Positions 10,994 through 23,157 of a DNA stretch of 64,000 bases are shown in pieces (position 1 is the first letter of the stretch; every line of letters starts with the position of its first letter). The position numbers and the translations under genes were made by a program. Source of the stretch: Tricholoma matsutake (taxonomy: Eukaryota; Basidiomycota; Agaricomycetes; Agaricales; Tricholomataceae); the NCBI GenBank assembly GCA_026075535.2, contig AP026538.1, positions 3,348,001 to 3,412,000 on the forward strand, written 5' to 3'. Under the pieces are notes generated by a model. It was not told the origin of the DNA and searched no databases. It worked only from the letters and a program-made list of their open reading frames with translations.

Positions 10994-13900
10994 ATGGCCA
11001 TGAATTATTCCTGCCCTTCTTATTCTTGTCCTGAATGTGCCTGCAAATGCACAAGTAGTAGCAGACTTACCAGGCATCGCAATTTGGCACATCACCCATT
11101 GACTCCCATACTAGATGATGAAGGTGACAGTGACAAAGAGAGCTTAGTGTACCATAGGCATCCCTACTTGACAGGTAAAGTAGTATTATATTCATTATTC
11201 CTTATGTGTGTGCTGAGATACATCATAGCAATGCCATGTGACGAGAATGGAAATTTCTTACCACCTTATTCCCCACCACCACCACCAATGCTGCCACCAG
11301 TTGACAATGCAGCCTGGGCACCTTTTCCTGGATGGATTGCCTTTGATTTTGCACATTTTCATTTCATTGAACAGCAAACATCCGAGGCTGGAATCAACAA
11401 AGCATTAGACCTGTGGGCAGCATCAGTCCTCGAATATAGTGGAGACACTCCATGGTCCAATGCCCAGGAACTTTATGCCAGCATTGATGGTATTCAGCTT
11501 GGCGAAGCACCATGGAGAACCTTCAAAATAAGTTATAATGGACCATTACCTGAAGGCACACCTCCGAGATGGATGACAGACACCTTCAAACTCTGCACCC
11601 AGGACTGAAGAACACTTCTTCATCAGCAGTTGGGGATGGAAGACTTCAAAGACAAAATTCAGTACATTCCATACAAAGGCGATGGTAGTGTGTGTGGTCA
11701 AATCTAATGTCAGTGGACTGGGTGGCAAAACAAGCGGTGAGCAATTTTTATGCACAAGTGATTTCCCTCCCAGTTCATTGCCACTGCTGTCACAGGATCT
11801 GATTGCAGCTGCTGATCCTTCAACTCATGGATCTATGTTTGTACCTATCATTGCAGGGAGTGATAAGACAACAGTCTCTGTTGCAACTGGACATCAAGAA
11901 TATCATCCTGTATATATGTCACCCAGCAACCTTTCAAATATCACTCGCAGAGCACATGGAAATGCACTACTCCCTGTTGCCTTCTCCCTATACTGAAAAG
12001 TGATAATTCTGTGATATTATTCTGTGATTTCTCAATCTCACTTTTTGTATAGCAAGCAAACAACAACAGAAGACACCACTGTATCAAAAGTTTTGTTGTC
12101 AACTTTATTATACCTGTCTTGCACAGGTTTTGCATCCCCTCAAGGCAGGAATGACAACACCTGATGTTGTCAAATGTCCTGATGGGCATTTCCGTCAAGT
12201 GATATTGGGCCATACATTGCTGACTATCCTGAACAAGTCTGGTTAGCAGGAGTCATTCAAGGCTGGTGTCCAAAGTATGTCATGCTTTTATTGTGGGATT
12301 GTGATTTTTAATTGAGAATCTGTTTTTAGATGCCTCACCAAACCCCACTTTCTTGATGATGCCAGTGCTCATTGCTGAACACATGAGAAAACCAATGTTC
12401 TGATCAATGCATTTGATCCAGGGGTTTTATGGGATGACTACAGGATATGAAGTGATGTGATAGTGAGTCTGTTGATGAGCTTACCTTCTCCTCTCTGACT
12501 GTGTGAAAGCCATTTACACATGAATTTCCTTGGGCTGACATTCATGAGCTATTGTGTCCTGATTTACTTCATCAAGTTATCAAGGGCACCTTCAAGGATC
12601 ATCTTGTTACATGGGTCAATGAATATTTGATTGAGGAACATGGTGAAGCGCATGGTCTGGATATCATTCAAGATATTGATTGATGGTGTGTAATCAACCT
12701 TGTAGCTAGCTGAAATGTCAATCCTATCTTCTTTTCAGTATCTCTGCTGTTCCTCCCTTTCCTGGGTTAAGGTGCTTTCCAGATGGCCATGATTTTGTGC
12801 AGTGGACAGGGGATGACTCAAAGGTGCTAATGAAGGTAGCTTCATTTTTTTTTCAACATAATTTGTTGCTTCATCTTATTGTGTAGGTTTACCTTTGTGC
12901 TATTGTTGGACATGTCCCAGAAGATATGGTCAAATGCATGTCGGCCTTTCTTGACTTCTGCTACATTGCACATTGTAACGCTATATCTACTGAAGACCTT
13001 GACAGACTCCAAGATGCTCTCACTCACTTCCATAACTACCATGATGTATTCATCCAGACAGGAGTCCATGTCAATATTTCTCTCCCATGCCAACACTCAC
13101 TTATCCACTACCTTTGCTCCATCCACCTTTTTGGTTCACCAAATAGATTATGCTCATCAATCATAGAATCTAAGCACATCAAGGCTGTCAAGGAGCCTTG
13201 GTGGTGGTCAAGTCAATATCACGCACTAATACAGATGCTTCAGACCATTTTGCAGCTGGACAAGTTAGCAGCTGCTCATTGTGCATTCACCAGGCAAGGG
13301 TTGATGGAGGGTTCAACTTCTTCTTACACTGCTATGGTTATGAGAGGCAAATAGCCTCAACCTCAGATGCCTGCCAATCCAATCAGAGATGGTGAGAATG
13401 ATGAGGGCAGCAACCTTGGTCCCTCAGCTGGACCCAAAGTGCTGTCATCAATCAAACTTGCAATGACTCCAGGTGTATCCTACATCTTAGTCTTCTTGAT
13501 AGTGTCTTACTTCCTTGGCATAGCACGTGGATATCTACATGATGTGGAAGGCTTTGCGCAGCATATAAATCAGCCTCGGTTACCTGACATCCTGCAGCAT
13601 TTTCTTTGGAATCAACTCAACCCTGATTTGCCAAGGTCCCCACATGAGATCTCTGTTGATGAGTGCCCATGCTTTGAAGGCCATATCAATGTATATCATT
13701 CTGGCATTGCTCACTTCTATGCTCCAAGTGACTTTTGCAGCACTGGGGGAATGTATCATGAATGGATCCAGTCTACTCTGATGTGGTGTGGAGAGAATCC
13801 ACAGTATGATACAGTGTTTGTCGAGACTGATGCTGAGCTACCTGGCATGTGGGGAATGGTTATTGGCCATGTTCTTTTGTTCTTTTCATTCACTTTCTGT

Positions 13901-14165
13901 GATCAGTATTACCCATGTGCACTTGTCCATTGGCTTGTTCCAGTTGGAGATGGACCAGACAATGAAACAGGCATGTGGGTTGTGCATCCTGAATTTGAGG
14001 GTAATTGGTGTAGCCTTGCAATAATCCATCTTGATTGTATTGCATGAGGTGCCCACCTCCTGCCAATATATGGATCTTCATTTCTTCCTGAAGATTTCCA
14101 CTTCTCTGATTCACTACATGCTTTTCAAGGATATTTTGTCAGTAGACATGCAGATCATCATATGT
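10994..14165 (+). pseudogene. Plavaka-type (CACTA-related) transposase, decayed
   Basis: The protein starts with a C2H2 finger (SCPECACKCTSSSRLTRH, about 11012-11070). A proline-rich linker and a block with FEGW-like and SYNGPLPEGTPPRWM motifs follow at 11230-11580. Positions 11690-11990 contain SDKTTVSVATGHQEYHPVYM, a signature block of Plavaka transposases. Exons at 12190-12660, 12740-12840, 12893-13360 and 13370-14047 continue the RNase H-fold core. The C-terminal part ends near RHADHH at about 14150. Several joins look like 50-60-nt introns. In-frame TGA codons (for example near 12397, 12449 and 12681) and frameshifts mark it as inactive. Plavaka elements are cut-and-paste DNA transposons of basidiomycetes. 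Confidence 0.72.
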
Positions 14166-14749
14166 ATGAATTTTTGGGTTAATTGTAGTACAAAATGAAA
14201 ACTGCTGAAATTGTTCAACTTAAGCTTGTTAACTTGTGCTGCCAAGCTTGCATTACTTGTCACACTTTCTGGCTGGTGCACCAGAGAAAAGCTTGGAAAT
14301 CCCCAGCAGAAACCTGTGTTCTTGCTGATGAAGTGGTGTGATGAAATAGAGGGAAGCAGACCTGATGTGGAAGTGGAGCTGTGGAAGTGAGTTCCATGCA
14401 CCACCATCTAAAGATGTGTGCCCTGACACCTTGATTGTCATGCTTTGCAACAATTGTCTTGCTGTCATGGGCCTAGGATGTCAGCAAACAGTTGGCAGCA
14501 TCCCACACATGGGTGTCTACAATGTGCATGGGGTTGTGTAGGTGCACATGATGTGTATGCATGATCAGGGATTCATCAAACTTTGTTAGTGATTGTAGGC
14601 CTTAGGGCCTGGTTGGCTGCACCAACATCAAATTTGGGGCACCCAATTCTGATTTTGATGAAGTGGCAAAATTGAGGTCGTCATGGATTTCAAACATTTG
14701 TCACAGTGATAAGATATAGATACAGTCTGCTTGTACATCATCACTCATA

Positions 14750-16101
14750 ATGGTCCGCACGGCTTCTAGCACTACCAAATCTATCCAATCATCAGTAGCA
14801 GCTCATCAGAGAGTGTGAAGAAAGGTTACTGCTATTATATCTGCTCTAGCTGCTGGAGGATCTGCTGCTCAATATGTCACACCTCATATTCTCAAAACAT
14901 CAATGTATAACTCTCGCTGCACTGGCTTACAATGGGTCCAGGAGCTTCTTGCAGGACATGATCAGTGGTTCTATAACATGATGGGTTTGAACAAGCATGT
15001 GTATCAATGTCTTCTGCATGATTTAGCAATACATACTGGGCTTCATGACTCAAAGCATGTACCAGCCACCATCCAGCTGGGAATTTTCTTGTGGTTCTGT
15101 AGATCAGGTGACTCACACCATGAGATCTGAGAACAGTTCCAACATGGGCCAGATACCATTTCAAAGTATTGCTATTTGCATTATCTATTAATCCATGATT
15201 GACAAACCTTCAATGATCTATAGGGTCTTCAAACATATTCTGGACATGTTCACACACCCAGATTTCTATAAATGCTATGTCAAACTTCCTCCAGATGATG
15301 TAACTCCCCCAGAAATCTGACACAATCCCAAATTATATCCATATCTCAAAAAATGTTGTGGATCTACCAATTGTTCTCATATTGACTTGTGGGTAGCTGA
15401 TGAAGACATGGCACAGTACCGGAATCAAAAAGGAGGCATTACCATGAATATCCTGGCTGCTTGCACATTTGATCTTCAGTTTTGCTATGTCCTCAGTGGT
15501 TAGGAAGGAGGTGCAGCAGATGGTCAGGTATTTGATGATGCTTGAAAGGTGGATTTTGCAACCCTGCCTGGGACATTCTATCTGGCTGATGCTGGATTTC
15601 CATCATGTGATTCACTTCTAGTTCCCTATCATGGTGTTTGATATCATTTGAAGGAATGAGGTTGAGCTCCACAGAAGTTTGCATTTATTTCTTCTATCAC
15701 TTTCAAGCTACTGATTTCTGAGTTACGGTAGACCCCAAAATGAAAAGGAGCTATTCAACCTTCGACATGCACAAGCCCATAATGCAATTGAGCATATATT
15801 TGGAATTGTGAAGTGACAATTCCGCATTTTGGTTGCAGCACCAGAATATGATATCCAGACACAGGCTAAAATTGTTCTTGCAATTTGCACACTTTACAAC
15901 TTCATTTGTATTCATGATCCTGATGATCTTGAAGGTGCAACTGATGAAATTGAATGCAGATCATCTACACGAACAAGAGAACATTATGGTAGATCAATTA
16001 TAGAGGGTGAAAAGAAATGGGGAGATGAAAGGTGGGACAAGATTGCAAAGAAGATGTGGGATGATTATGTAGAATATATGAACACAGTGGAAGGAGCATA
16101 A
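14750..16101 (+). pseudogene. HARBI1-like transposase (DDE_4 family)
   Basis: Translation from ATG at 14750 gives an N-terminal DNA-binding part, then the DDE nuclease. Recognisable blocks are HPDFYKCYVKLPPDDV (about 15258), CSHIDLWVADEDMA (about 15375), GTFYLADAGFP with the second Asp (about 15570) and a closing block NAIEHIFGIVK (about 15780). A long intact C-terminal frame (15829-16101) ends the protein at 16101. Stops at about 15318, 15542, 15639 and 15657 are TGA where Arg or a similar residue is expected; one at about 15501 is TAG. The fold cuts at TIRs together with the Myb/SANT partner. Confidence 0.8.
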
Positions 16102-16159
16102 ATGGGTATTTAAGGATGATTAATTACATTGCATCCTTGAGCTCTGATAAGATGAATGC

Positions 16160-17389
16160 AGTATGAAGTTCACTATCTTTAATGGCAAGGTATCCATCAG
16201 CAATGTCAATGTCTCAACAGAAGAGTTTCATGACTTGCTACATGTCAAACTGCCATCAGCTTCAATGGTCTCAATAGCAGCTGCACAGCAAACATGGTCA
16301 GAAGAATCCTTCTTGGATACTAATACTGATGTAGTGACAGCTCAAATGCTCTTGGCAACCTCAAAGAGGGCATCAGGACCAGACCAAAGGCCTTTGCAAG
16401 GTTGAGGTGTATCAATGTCAGATGAAAGAGAGGGAGCATGAGTGTGTTTTTGAGTGGTTTGAGAAGGTGCAGGTGGAGAACTAGGGGTCATCAGTGAGTC
16501 CTTATCCTAACAACATGAACATCAGTGGGTTCCAATCAAAATGATACATATAGTGTACCTCCTGGTCTTCTTCCCTGTTTCCATCAGCATTATTGCCACC
16601 ATGAGCCACAGTATCACCACCATCACTTGAGGTCTGAGGTTAAGATTCTTGAGGTAAGGAACTGAAGGTCCACAGTGGAGACTCTTGAGATCCTGTGTTG
16701 ATAACTCCAGGGATTCAGATGACATGGTCGCCAGTTGCATGCCGCCCTTTGACCAGAGGAGAAATGTCATTATAGAGTGGGAACGACTCATCATGCCACC
16801 ACCCTGCTGCAGGATGTGCCTATTGTGCATGAGAAGTAGACGGCAGCATAGTGAACATTATACATACCTTGATATATGCCTCCCAAACTCCATCTGGGGC
16901 AGTAACCATGTGTGTATCTTCATCCCAGCCCCAACCTGAGAGCCCTTGAAGCTCTTTAACCACAATGAAATGACCTTGAGCTTCAAAAATTAGATATGAT
17001 TAGCTGACCAACAGAAACTGTGACTGTGAGCTGTTACATACTGTTTGCCAACAACTATTGCAGCTACCTGCAGTCTTTGGAGCTCCACCACTTCACTTCT
17101 CACTGCCCTTGAGCTTATCAGCTGCAGCGGTCCATACGAGAGATTTCCAGCCACTGTCTGATTGGTTGCCAAGGGCTTGCTGCTTGGTCAGCACTTTGAT
17201 CAATGTTGCATCATGAGCTGAAGACCAGCATGCATTCTTTGGCAGCTTCTTCACTTTGGCTTTTGATGGTTTGGCAGGTTTGAGAATAATCATCAAGGGA
17301 GCATTGGGTGTTGCAACAGGTGGGGTCTCAGATGGAGTGGGTTGTGCATTCTCCTTGTTGCTATCTGCTTTCGATGGTTTCCTGGCCAT
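16160..17389 (-). pseudogene. Myb/SANT-like partner protein of Harbinger
   Basis: The frame starts at 17389 with a basic Lys/Pro-rich segment and enters a Myb/SANT-like trihelix (WSSAHDATLIKVL, then SGWKSLVWTAAADKLKGSEK). It continues after an intron or shift at 16990-17090 with FIVVKELQGLSGWGWDED and DGVWEAYIK (about 16870-16960). Another GT-AG step leads into WWHDESFPLYNDISPLVKG at about 16735-16800. A Ser/Pro-rich tail fades towards 16160. In PIF/Harbinger elements this protein carries the transposase to DNA. Frame breaks and a TGA near 16720 show decay. Confidence 0.75.
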
Positions 17390-17675
17390 TGTGGCAGTTT
17401 AGAAGTGTATAAGAGAGTGAATAAGAGAGTGAATATAGTGTAAGACATGTGAGGACTGTGATTATGCATAGACAACAGTGAGATTGGGACAGAAACTTAT
17501 CATCACACTAACTGTCACTCTAAATTCGAGATTGAGTGCAGCCAAGTAGGGGTCTCAAAATATTATTGGGTGGGTTCAGGATTGAAATTTAGGGCTCTGA
17601 TTTGGCTGAAGATTGAGGTACCTCAATTTGATGTTGGTGCAGCTGACCAGGCCCTTATCAGGTGGTCCCCTAACA

Positions 17676-18620
17676 TTACCCCCCCCTTAAGGTGCAGCAC
17701 CTCAATGCATCACTCACCTATAATGAGGTTGGTAATCCATTTGTCCAAAATCCAGGGTGCTGATGTGCTTAGGAGCACTGGGGTGGGTCCTGTAAAATGT
17801 TGCAACCAAGTCAGGTGCATCAAGGTGGCAATTGTCAATCCATGAATTTTCTTTGTACCCATAGCCTTTCTATCTCACTAGATACTCTAGCCTCCTGTAC
17901 CCCATTCTGCTGTTTATCACCTCCTCTAGCTTGTACCTCTCCTCTCCTCCTACAATTTCTGGCGGCAGTGGTGGTCAGGGGTGCTGACCTGTGATCAGGT
18001 CAATGGGAACTGGCATGAGTTTGACAACATGGAAGATGGGGTGAATTCATGACATTGAAGGTGGTAGTTTGAGGTGATAGGCATGCAATCTAACACAGTG
18101 AATGATGGGATAAGGGCTGAGGAAGCAATGAGCAAACTTCTTCATTGGTACATGTTGATATCCACAGCATCTAGAAAGATTTTGTCACCTGCCTCAAACT
18201 TTGGTGGTGGGGTACATTGCTGGTTATAGTATCTGACCATGTCATCCTTTGACTTTGTGAGGGCAGTGTGTCTTCCAGTGTCGACTTCATCCTTTTGGCA
18301 AATATGTTGACTGCTTCAACCTTCAATGGAGGTTGGTTGGCTTTGAAGCCCTTGTGTGGGTGTTGGCCAGTGTCAATGAAGAAGGGGGTGTGTCCCAGTC
18401 ATTCTGGCATTCATTGATGAACACTTGAATGTACTGTTTGAGTTCCTGATTAATGTGTTTGGTCTGACCATCTGACTGTGGATGATACACTGCAGAGGCT
18501 GAGACCTTGATGCCAAGAAGGTTTGTGCATGAACTCAGGGATGAATTGGGGTCCGCAGTCTGAGACCATCAATTTTGGGAGGCCCTCCATGCATGACAAT
18601 GATGAGTAAAATACAATGTC
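17676..18620 (-). pseudogene. Chromovirus integrase C-terminal part with chromodomain
   Basis: Reading minus from 18620, the DDE integrase core is visible: VSDCGPQFIPEF holds the second Asp and YHPQSDGQTKHINQEL holds the Glu. The GPY/F-like and HPIFHV blocks follow at about 18000-18120. At about 17760-17900 a chromodomain appears (YLVRWKGYGYKENSWI). The gene ends close to the polypurine tract at 17676. Everything upstream (RT, protease, gag) is missing, so this is a 5'-truncated relic. Confidence 0.75.
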
Positions 18621-18639
18621 AAAGATTTACATTCAAGAA

Positions 18640-19141
18640 CTTTGAATTTTTATGATTGAGAAGTGGAGAGAGCAAAGGGGTGGTGCTTGATCAAATGATG
18701 CTTCAAGGTCATGAGCTTGCATGTCAGCAAGTACTGCATTGAATAATGGAAAAATTATGGTGCATGTTCTATTTTCCTGAGCATCTACAAGTAGCAGCAA
18801 TATTAGAATCTCAGAAAGCAGGTATAGAAATGAATGCTTGCCTGTATGCCCACAATTTGTTCCACTGCTTGAAAAACTAGATTTATGTTGTCATATGATG
18901 TTGCATACAGGCCTGTGGAGGCGATGGCCTTCACCATAGTAAGCATGGCAGCGGATAGCTGTGAAAGACTTCTGCCTTTCACAAAGCCAAAGAATTCAGT
19001 GGCTACTGCATCTGAGTCTGCAGTAGTACCAGCTGCAGCATCTGTTACATCCAAAAGTCCCATAGTTTGTGCTTTGTGTAATGAAGATAATGGAACAACC
19101 CGTAGTCAACTTGTTCACCAGTAAAATCGCCAGCGAATAGT
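18640..19141 (-). pseudogene. DUF6589-like transposon-associated fragment
   Basis: The frame 18803-19063 contains SYDNINLVFQAVEQIVG, which resembles the YDNIN...EQ block of DUF6589 proteins found beside agaricomycete transposons. A 3' splice-like break follows. It is only a scrap between the chromovirus relic and RPP1, and its function is unknown. Confidence 0.4.
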
Positions 19142-20537
19142 TTACATGGTAGCGCTTATCCCCTTGTCCTTCTTTCGTTTCTTCTTTTTACGGGGCTCCC
19201 CCCCACCCTCTTGAGACCCACCTAATCTGGCACCTGATAGGCTGGGTTCGGCTTCGACCTCACCATCCTCCCTCGGACGTTTCTTAGGACCAGTATTTCG
19301 GATATCGTCGATGGAACCCTGTGTTGGCGCGAAGGAGGATGGCAATGGACCACCTCCTATATCAGTTTGTGGTCCAACAGTATCTGCCGCCACAGATAGC
19401 TGCAAAGAAGGTGATGGCTCTGCAGGTATAACAAGTGTTGGTTCTGATAAAACGGCACGATAAGTTTTCCGTGTTTCTGTGATACAATCCTGTGAGAGGA
19501 AGTTTGTGGATTGAGAATGGGAAGACATACGCGCTCGTAGAACAAGCGACTTTGGCACGCCGGTCATCGAATTATGAGACGCGTCCTGCGCGAGGCCTAG
19601 CAAGGTTATCCTGCCAGATTATTGAGGACGGCACCGCCAGCTGTTGAATTAAGAGCCTTACAAATTCGCAACATCCCTCGGCGGCCTATAATCAGCCTCA
19701 TTAACGACCCCACCACTGACGATCACATTCTTTCCCTTCGTCACTCTCACTACCTCCCTGGCCGCCGCCCACCAATTTCTCTTTGCCGTTGGGCCATTCT
19801 CAGCAGCATTAGCATTTACCAGCACAATATCATTCTCTCCTCCCAGGGCGCCAACATAATTTATTTCGAAAGCTGCCCCGTTCTTGATGGCTGTGCGTAT
19901 GAGGGTATGCTTGAGATAAAAGGAGAGTCGCGGGAGGGTAAGTGGGAGGGATATGATGTGTGCCGTTAGAGGTGAGGGCATAGTGTGTGTCAGACACGCA
20001 AGGGAGAAAGAGGCTTGCGTTGTGGGAATTAGGCTAAGGAGATCGTAACCCGCAAAGAGGGCGGCATTCGCGTTTGTCTAGAAAACGGAAGCTGAGGATT
20101 GTTGCAAGGACGATCTGGCTTGAATGATGTCAACCAACTCACCAGCCCAAAACCCTTTTCACTGTCTTCATCAAGAACAATGCTCAAGCGCTTCAAGAAA
20201 ATAATTTCACGTCGTTGTCGCAGTTGACGGACCAGACTCTCGAGTATATTGACATGCGTCTTTGGCTCTACCTTCTTATGCGTCACTTGGTTGAACGCAA
20301 CCACCGCATATCCTACTTCATAATGCGCAAAGTCGTGTTCAGCTTACCAAGTGAACGAAGAAAGTGAGACTCACAGCGAACAAGGAGATCGACGCGAGCT
20401 TCCACAGTCTTGATTTGTGTTGCATTATATGTCACGGATGCTGTACTTTGAGCTTGCTGCTTTGCCTTCCCTTTTTTTGAGGCAATTTGCGAGGATTGAC
20501 CGACGCTGGGCACTGGAACATTGAGGTCAAAAAACAT
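19142..20537 (-). CDS. RPP1: RNase P/MRP protein subunit Rpp1 (p30 family)
   Basis: Five exons join into 388 residues: 20537-20375, 20315-20143, 20077-19662, 19610-19531 and 19476-19142 (TAA). Introns are 59, 65, 51 and 54 nt, all GT-AG (GTGAGT, GTGAGT, GTAAGG, GTATGT), and the phases agree. The start MFFDLNVPVP is the family's N-terminus. GYAVVAFNQ follows the first intron. The p30 TIM-barrel continues with LKHTLIRTAIKNGAAFEI, KNVIVSGGV and DVANL. The C-terminus is a Pro/Ser-rich tail with a run of Lys/Arg, likely nuclear or nucleolar targeting. The protein is a core subunit of nuclear RNase P (tRNA 5' maturation) and RNase MRP (rRNA processing). The gene lies in a CpG-rich island between transposon relics, and no lesion was seen. 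Confidence 0.9.
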
Positions 20538-21260
20538 GTTACGCGACCAATACGCGACGGTCAGGTATACTTATGTAGGGCGAACACCTATTTTATGTAC
20601 GTCTGTTGATCAACGGCGAACGCCATCTTGAGTATGTGCCTCAACGATGCCTGAATTTATTTTCCAACACCTTAATGGAGCTCTTAATGGTCGGACAGGA
20701 ACATCTTGACCCCCTGAATCTATCTGCATAGTGTATGTACACACCTCTTGCAGGGAGAAGATTGGTGAGCCAAAAATATCAATAACAGAAATTGTCAGTT
20801 TCATGACTGTGTTTTTATTGTGAAGATCTATTGTCTTATTTATTTTGTTTGCAGTGCAAATCCACCATATTTTGCAAATAGTAGGACCTCCAATAATACA
20901 TAGGTATATATAGGCTAGATCCAGATCCAGACAGATTTTGGATCTTTGGGGCTTCAATGCTGGGTGCAATTCCAGACAAAATTGTGGGTAAGTGATGAAA
21001 CAGCTAAATGTCCATCATCTGGACAAGAATGGCTTGCCAAATGGATACCTAGGTGGATGTCCAGACATGGTCACGGTGCAGTTGGAACTTGGACTCATGA
21101 CAACTTTTCAAATCATGTGGATCGAACCCATCTCGTGCAATACTTTTGCATCTTATCATCAATAATATTTGTCAGCAATGTCATTTTTTTTTGCCTGTCT
21201 GTGTATGGTGTTTGCATCCCTAATCAAGGGATCAGTCCTGAAACTTCTCCTTATGGACAG
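20538..21260. other. RPP1 upstream region grading into repeats
   Basis: The first 100 bp upstream of RPP1 remain CpG-rich and should hold its promoter; no clear TATA box is seen. From about 20640 CpG disappears and the DNA looks repeat-derived. No gene was recognised. Confidence 0.4.
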
Positions 21261-21530
21261 AACTTTGCACTCACCCACCTATTCTGACTGGACTCTGACT
21301 GGAGTCCAACCATAGTCCAATTGGACAACAAGGAAAGTCCTAGGAGTCTGATCAGACTGTTATCAGATTATTATCAGACTGTCACTCCAAGATGATATCT
21401 TGACTTAAGAGATTTCTGAGAGTATTCCAAGTAAATTCCAGTCTGAGCAACCTCATGGCTCCAACATGTAACAACAGACCATTATACCACTCTGCCATAC
21501 AGGCAGTGGTATTTTACATCCTTATTACTT
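21261..21530 (-). repeat. tRNA-headed dispersed repeat, copy 1
   Basis: Minus reading begins near 21530 with a tRNA-like block (GGCAGAGTGGTATAATGG) that lacks the B box present in copy 3. A body follows that is rich in GTCTGATCAGACTCC-like palindromes, and the repeat ends GGTGGGTGAGTGCAAAG. The body is shared, inverted, with 43690-43857. Confidence 0.55.
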
Positions 21531-22337
21531 GTCCAATTGGGCCATGGCTAAAGCCTGGCATGAACAAGTCTCTACTCAGTTATCAAAAGACAACAGATAG
21601 CTTGTTTATTATTTGCCTCATGATAAATTGATAATATAATTGTATTATACCTCCTTGGACAGATGTGCAGGGCCTGAGATGTCCTTGGTCGCTTTGACTG
21701 GTGTCCAAGGCCACCATGTAGGGATTAGCATGGGTAACCCACAGGTGTCCCAGCATTGACCCATACCCGGTTGTTACCTGGGTTCCTGCCTGAGTATTTA
21801 ACACTATCAATAACAATATAATGAATCAACTATATATATATTTTTTCAGTAACTGGTTTGAGTCCAAAGCCCATGGTCAACTCTGACTATGCATAAAATG
21901 TGCATCTAGGAGGACACCAGCCAAAGAGAATGCTTTTATGCACACCATTATCAATGGTAGTGTGGGACTCCACTGTCTTTCAGCAATACCCACTAAACTC
22001 TTCGGAGGGGTCAGGGTTTGAACCAAGAGTGCAAGGGTATGTCCCCCTGAATGAGATGATGGAGTTAACCATTGAGCCATCTCACCCTACAAATCAACTA
22101 TATTGAATGTCACCATTCCTTGCCTGTCATCTCCCCTCATCTCCCTCACTGCAGGGGTTCATATGACTTGTATGGCACTGTGTTCATTGCCTGCACCTTT
22201 CACCTTGGTCCCATCCCCCTTGTTTGCTGACCCTGTTTGTGTCATGTGGTTGTCCCTGTCCCTCTCATTGTCATTGTCCCCCCATCCATTGATGCCATGC
22301 CTTTGCAGTGGGGTGCTCAGTCTAGGTAGTCATGGCT
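21531..22337. other. Unassigned stretch with a hAT-like end and tRNA-like block
   Basis: At 21719 the word TAGGGATTAGCATGGGTAAC resembles the left end of the hAT element at 32931, but no partner end was found. At about 21999-22090 the minus strand has A-box-like GGCTCAATGGTTAACTCC and B-box-like GGTTCAAACCC, so a tRNA relic or SINE head is possible. No protein gene was recognised. Confidence 0.35.
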
Positions 22338-22742
22338 GTCAATCATAAATATACCTAAAATTTTTGTCAGTAACAAAAAAAAGAAATGAGGATGAGAAAC
22401 AAAAATTACCTATGGCCATCTCTTGGGCCCTTTTTCTGTTTTCATCATCACCTGCTCCTTCTGCTGCCCTCATTGTCCCCTCATTGTCCACCACTTTTGT
22501 TGTTTCATCACCCCCATCCTTGTCACTGTCATCATCCCTCCTTTTCCATGTCAATGCCATGCCATTGCATGTGTGGTCATCATCTTGGTGGTCCATGCCC
22601 ACCATTGTTGTGGTTGTTGTGGCAGTGCCCTGTGGTGCTGGGTGCTGGGTTGTTGTTGGGTTGTTGGCCCTATTGTTGGCCATATTGTTGGCCCTTGGTG
22701 TTGGCTTTAGTGGTCATCATTGTTGAATTAAGAGAGCACATT
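22338..22742 (-). repeat. Intron-bearing unit, copy F
   Basis: On the minus strand a GT-AG segment (GTAATTTTTG to TTTTAG) lies at 22409-22355. It is followed by GTATATTTATGATTGACAGC, related to the downstream exon start of the other units. Low-complexity GATGACA-rich sequence precedes it. The apparent membrane-protein frames on the plus strand are antisense artefacts of this composition. Confidence 0.45.
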
Positions 22743-23157
22743 ACACTCACCCACCTATTCCTAGTCCAATCTGATTGGAGTCCAGGTTGTCTGACTCGGA
22801 ATCCTAGGAATCCAATTGGACTGAACTCAGACTGAACTTGGACCAGCAGATGAGCCTGTCATTTGGGTCAAGTCCAGTCTGAGTCTAGTCTGAGTTGGAC
22901 AACTTGGAATCTCAGAATTTAGTAGGAATTCCATTAGACTAGGAAATTGCTTGGACAAATTGGACTACTAGGAACCCACTCAGACTACACTTGGACTAGT
23001 AGGAATAGGAGGAGTTATTCTAGCTCCTGTTTTCCCTTACTAGAATATGATTAAAAACAATTACATCCAACAGAGTTGAACCATCAACCTTGTAATCTAG
23101 AGTATGACTAATACATCACCACTAACCACTAACCACTAAGCTATAGGTCCACAGCAC
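22743..23157 (-). repeat. tRNA-headed dispersed repeat, copy 2
   Basis: On the minus strand a tRNA-like head (TATAGCTTAGTGGTTAG, later GATGGTTCAACTCTG as B box) lies at about 23150-23075. The body is full of GTCTGAGT/GGACT words and ends GGTGGGTGAGTGTAATG. The ending is shared with copy 1, but the head derives from a different tRNA-like sequence. Confidence 0.45.

Larger units (their letters stand above)
14605..17654 (+). mobile_element. Complete PIF/Harbinger element with two genes
   Basis: The termini are GGGCCTGGTTGGCTGCACC and, inverted, GGGCCTGGTCAGCTGCACC, continuing into shared AACATCAAATT. The target duplication is TTA at 14602-14604 and 17655-17657, the usual trinucleotide for this superfamily. 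It carries a transposase (plus) and a Myb/SANT protein (minus) facing each other, the normal two-gene design. Both genes are interrupted. Confidence 0.9.
14227..17675 (-). mobile_element. 3' LTR of a chromovirus, split by Harbinger
   Basis: On the minus strand the LTR begins at 17675 (TGTTAGGGGACC), right after a polypurine tract (AAGGGGGGGGTAA). It runs to the Harbinger target site at 17655, resumes at 14604 and probably ends at about 14227 with TTAACA. Excluding the 3050-bp insertion it is close to 400 bp. The left end is a guess from the TG...CA rule, because no second LTR is present. Confidence 0.6.

Noticed and set aside
21719..21760. Another hAT element starting TAGGGATTAGCATGGG
   Set aside because: No matching right end or 8-bp duplication was found.
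22364..22835. Frames looking like multi-pass membrane proteins
   Set aside because: They arise from T/G-rich low-complexity antisense sequence of repeat unit F, in three frames at once.
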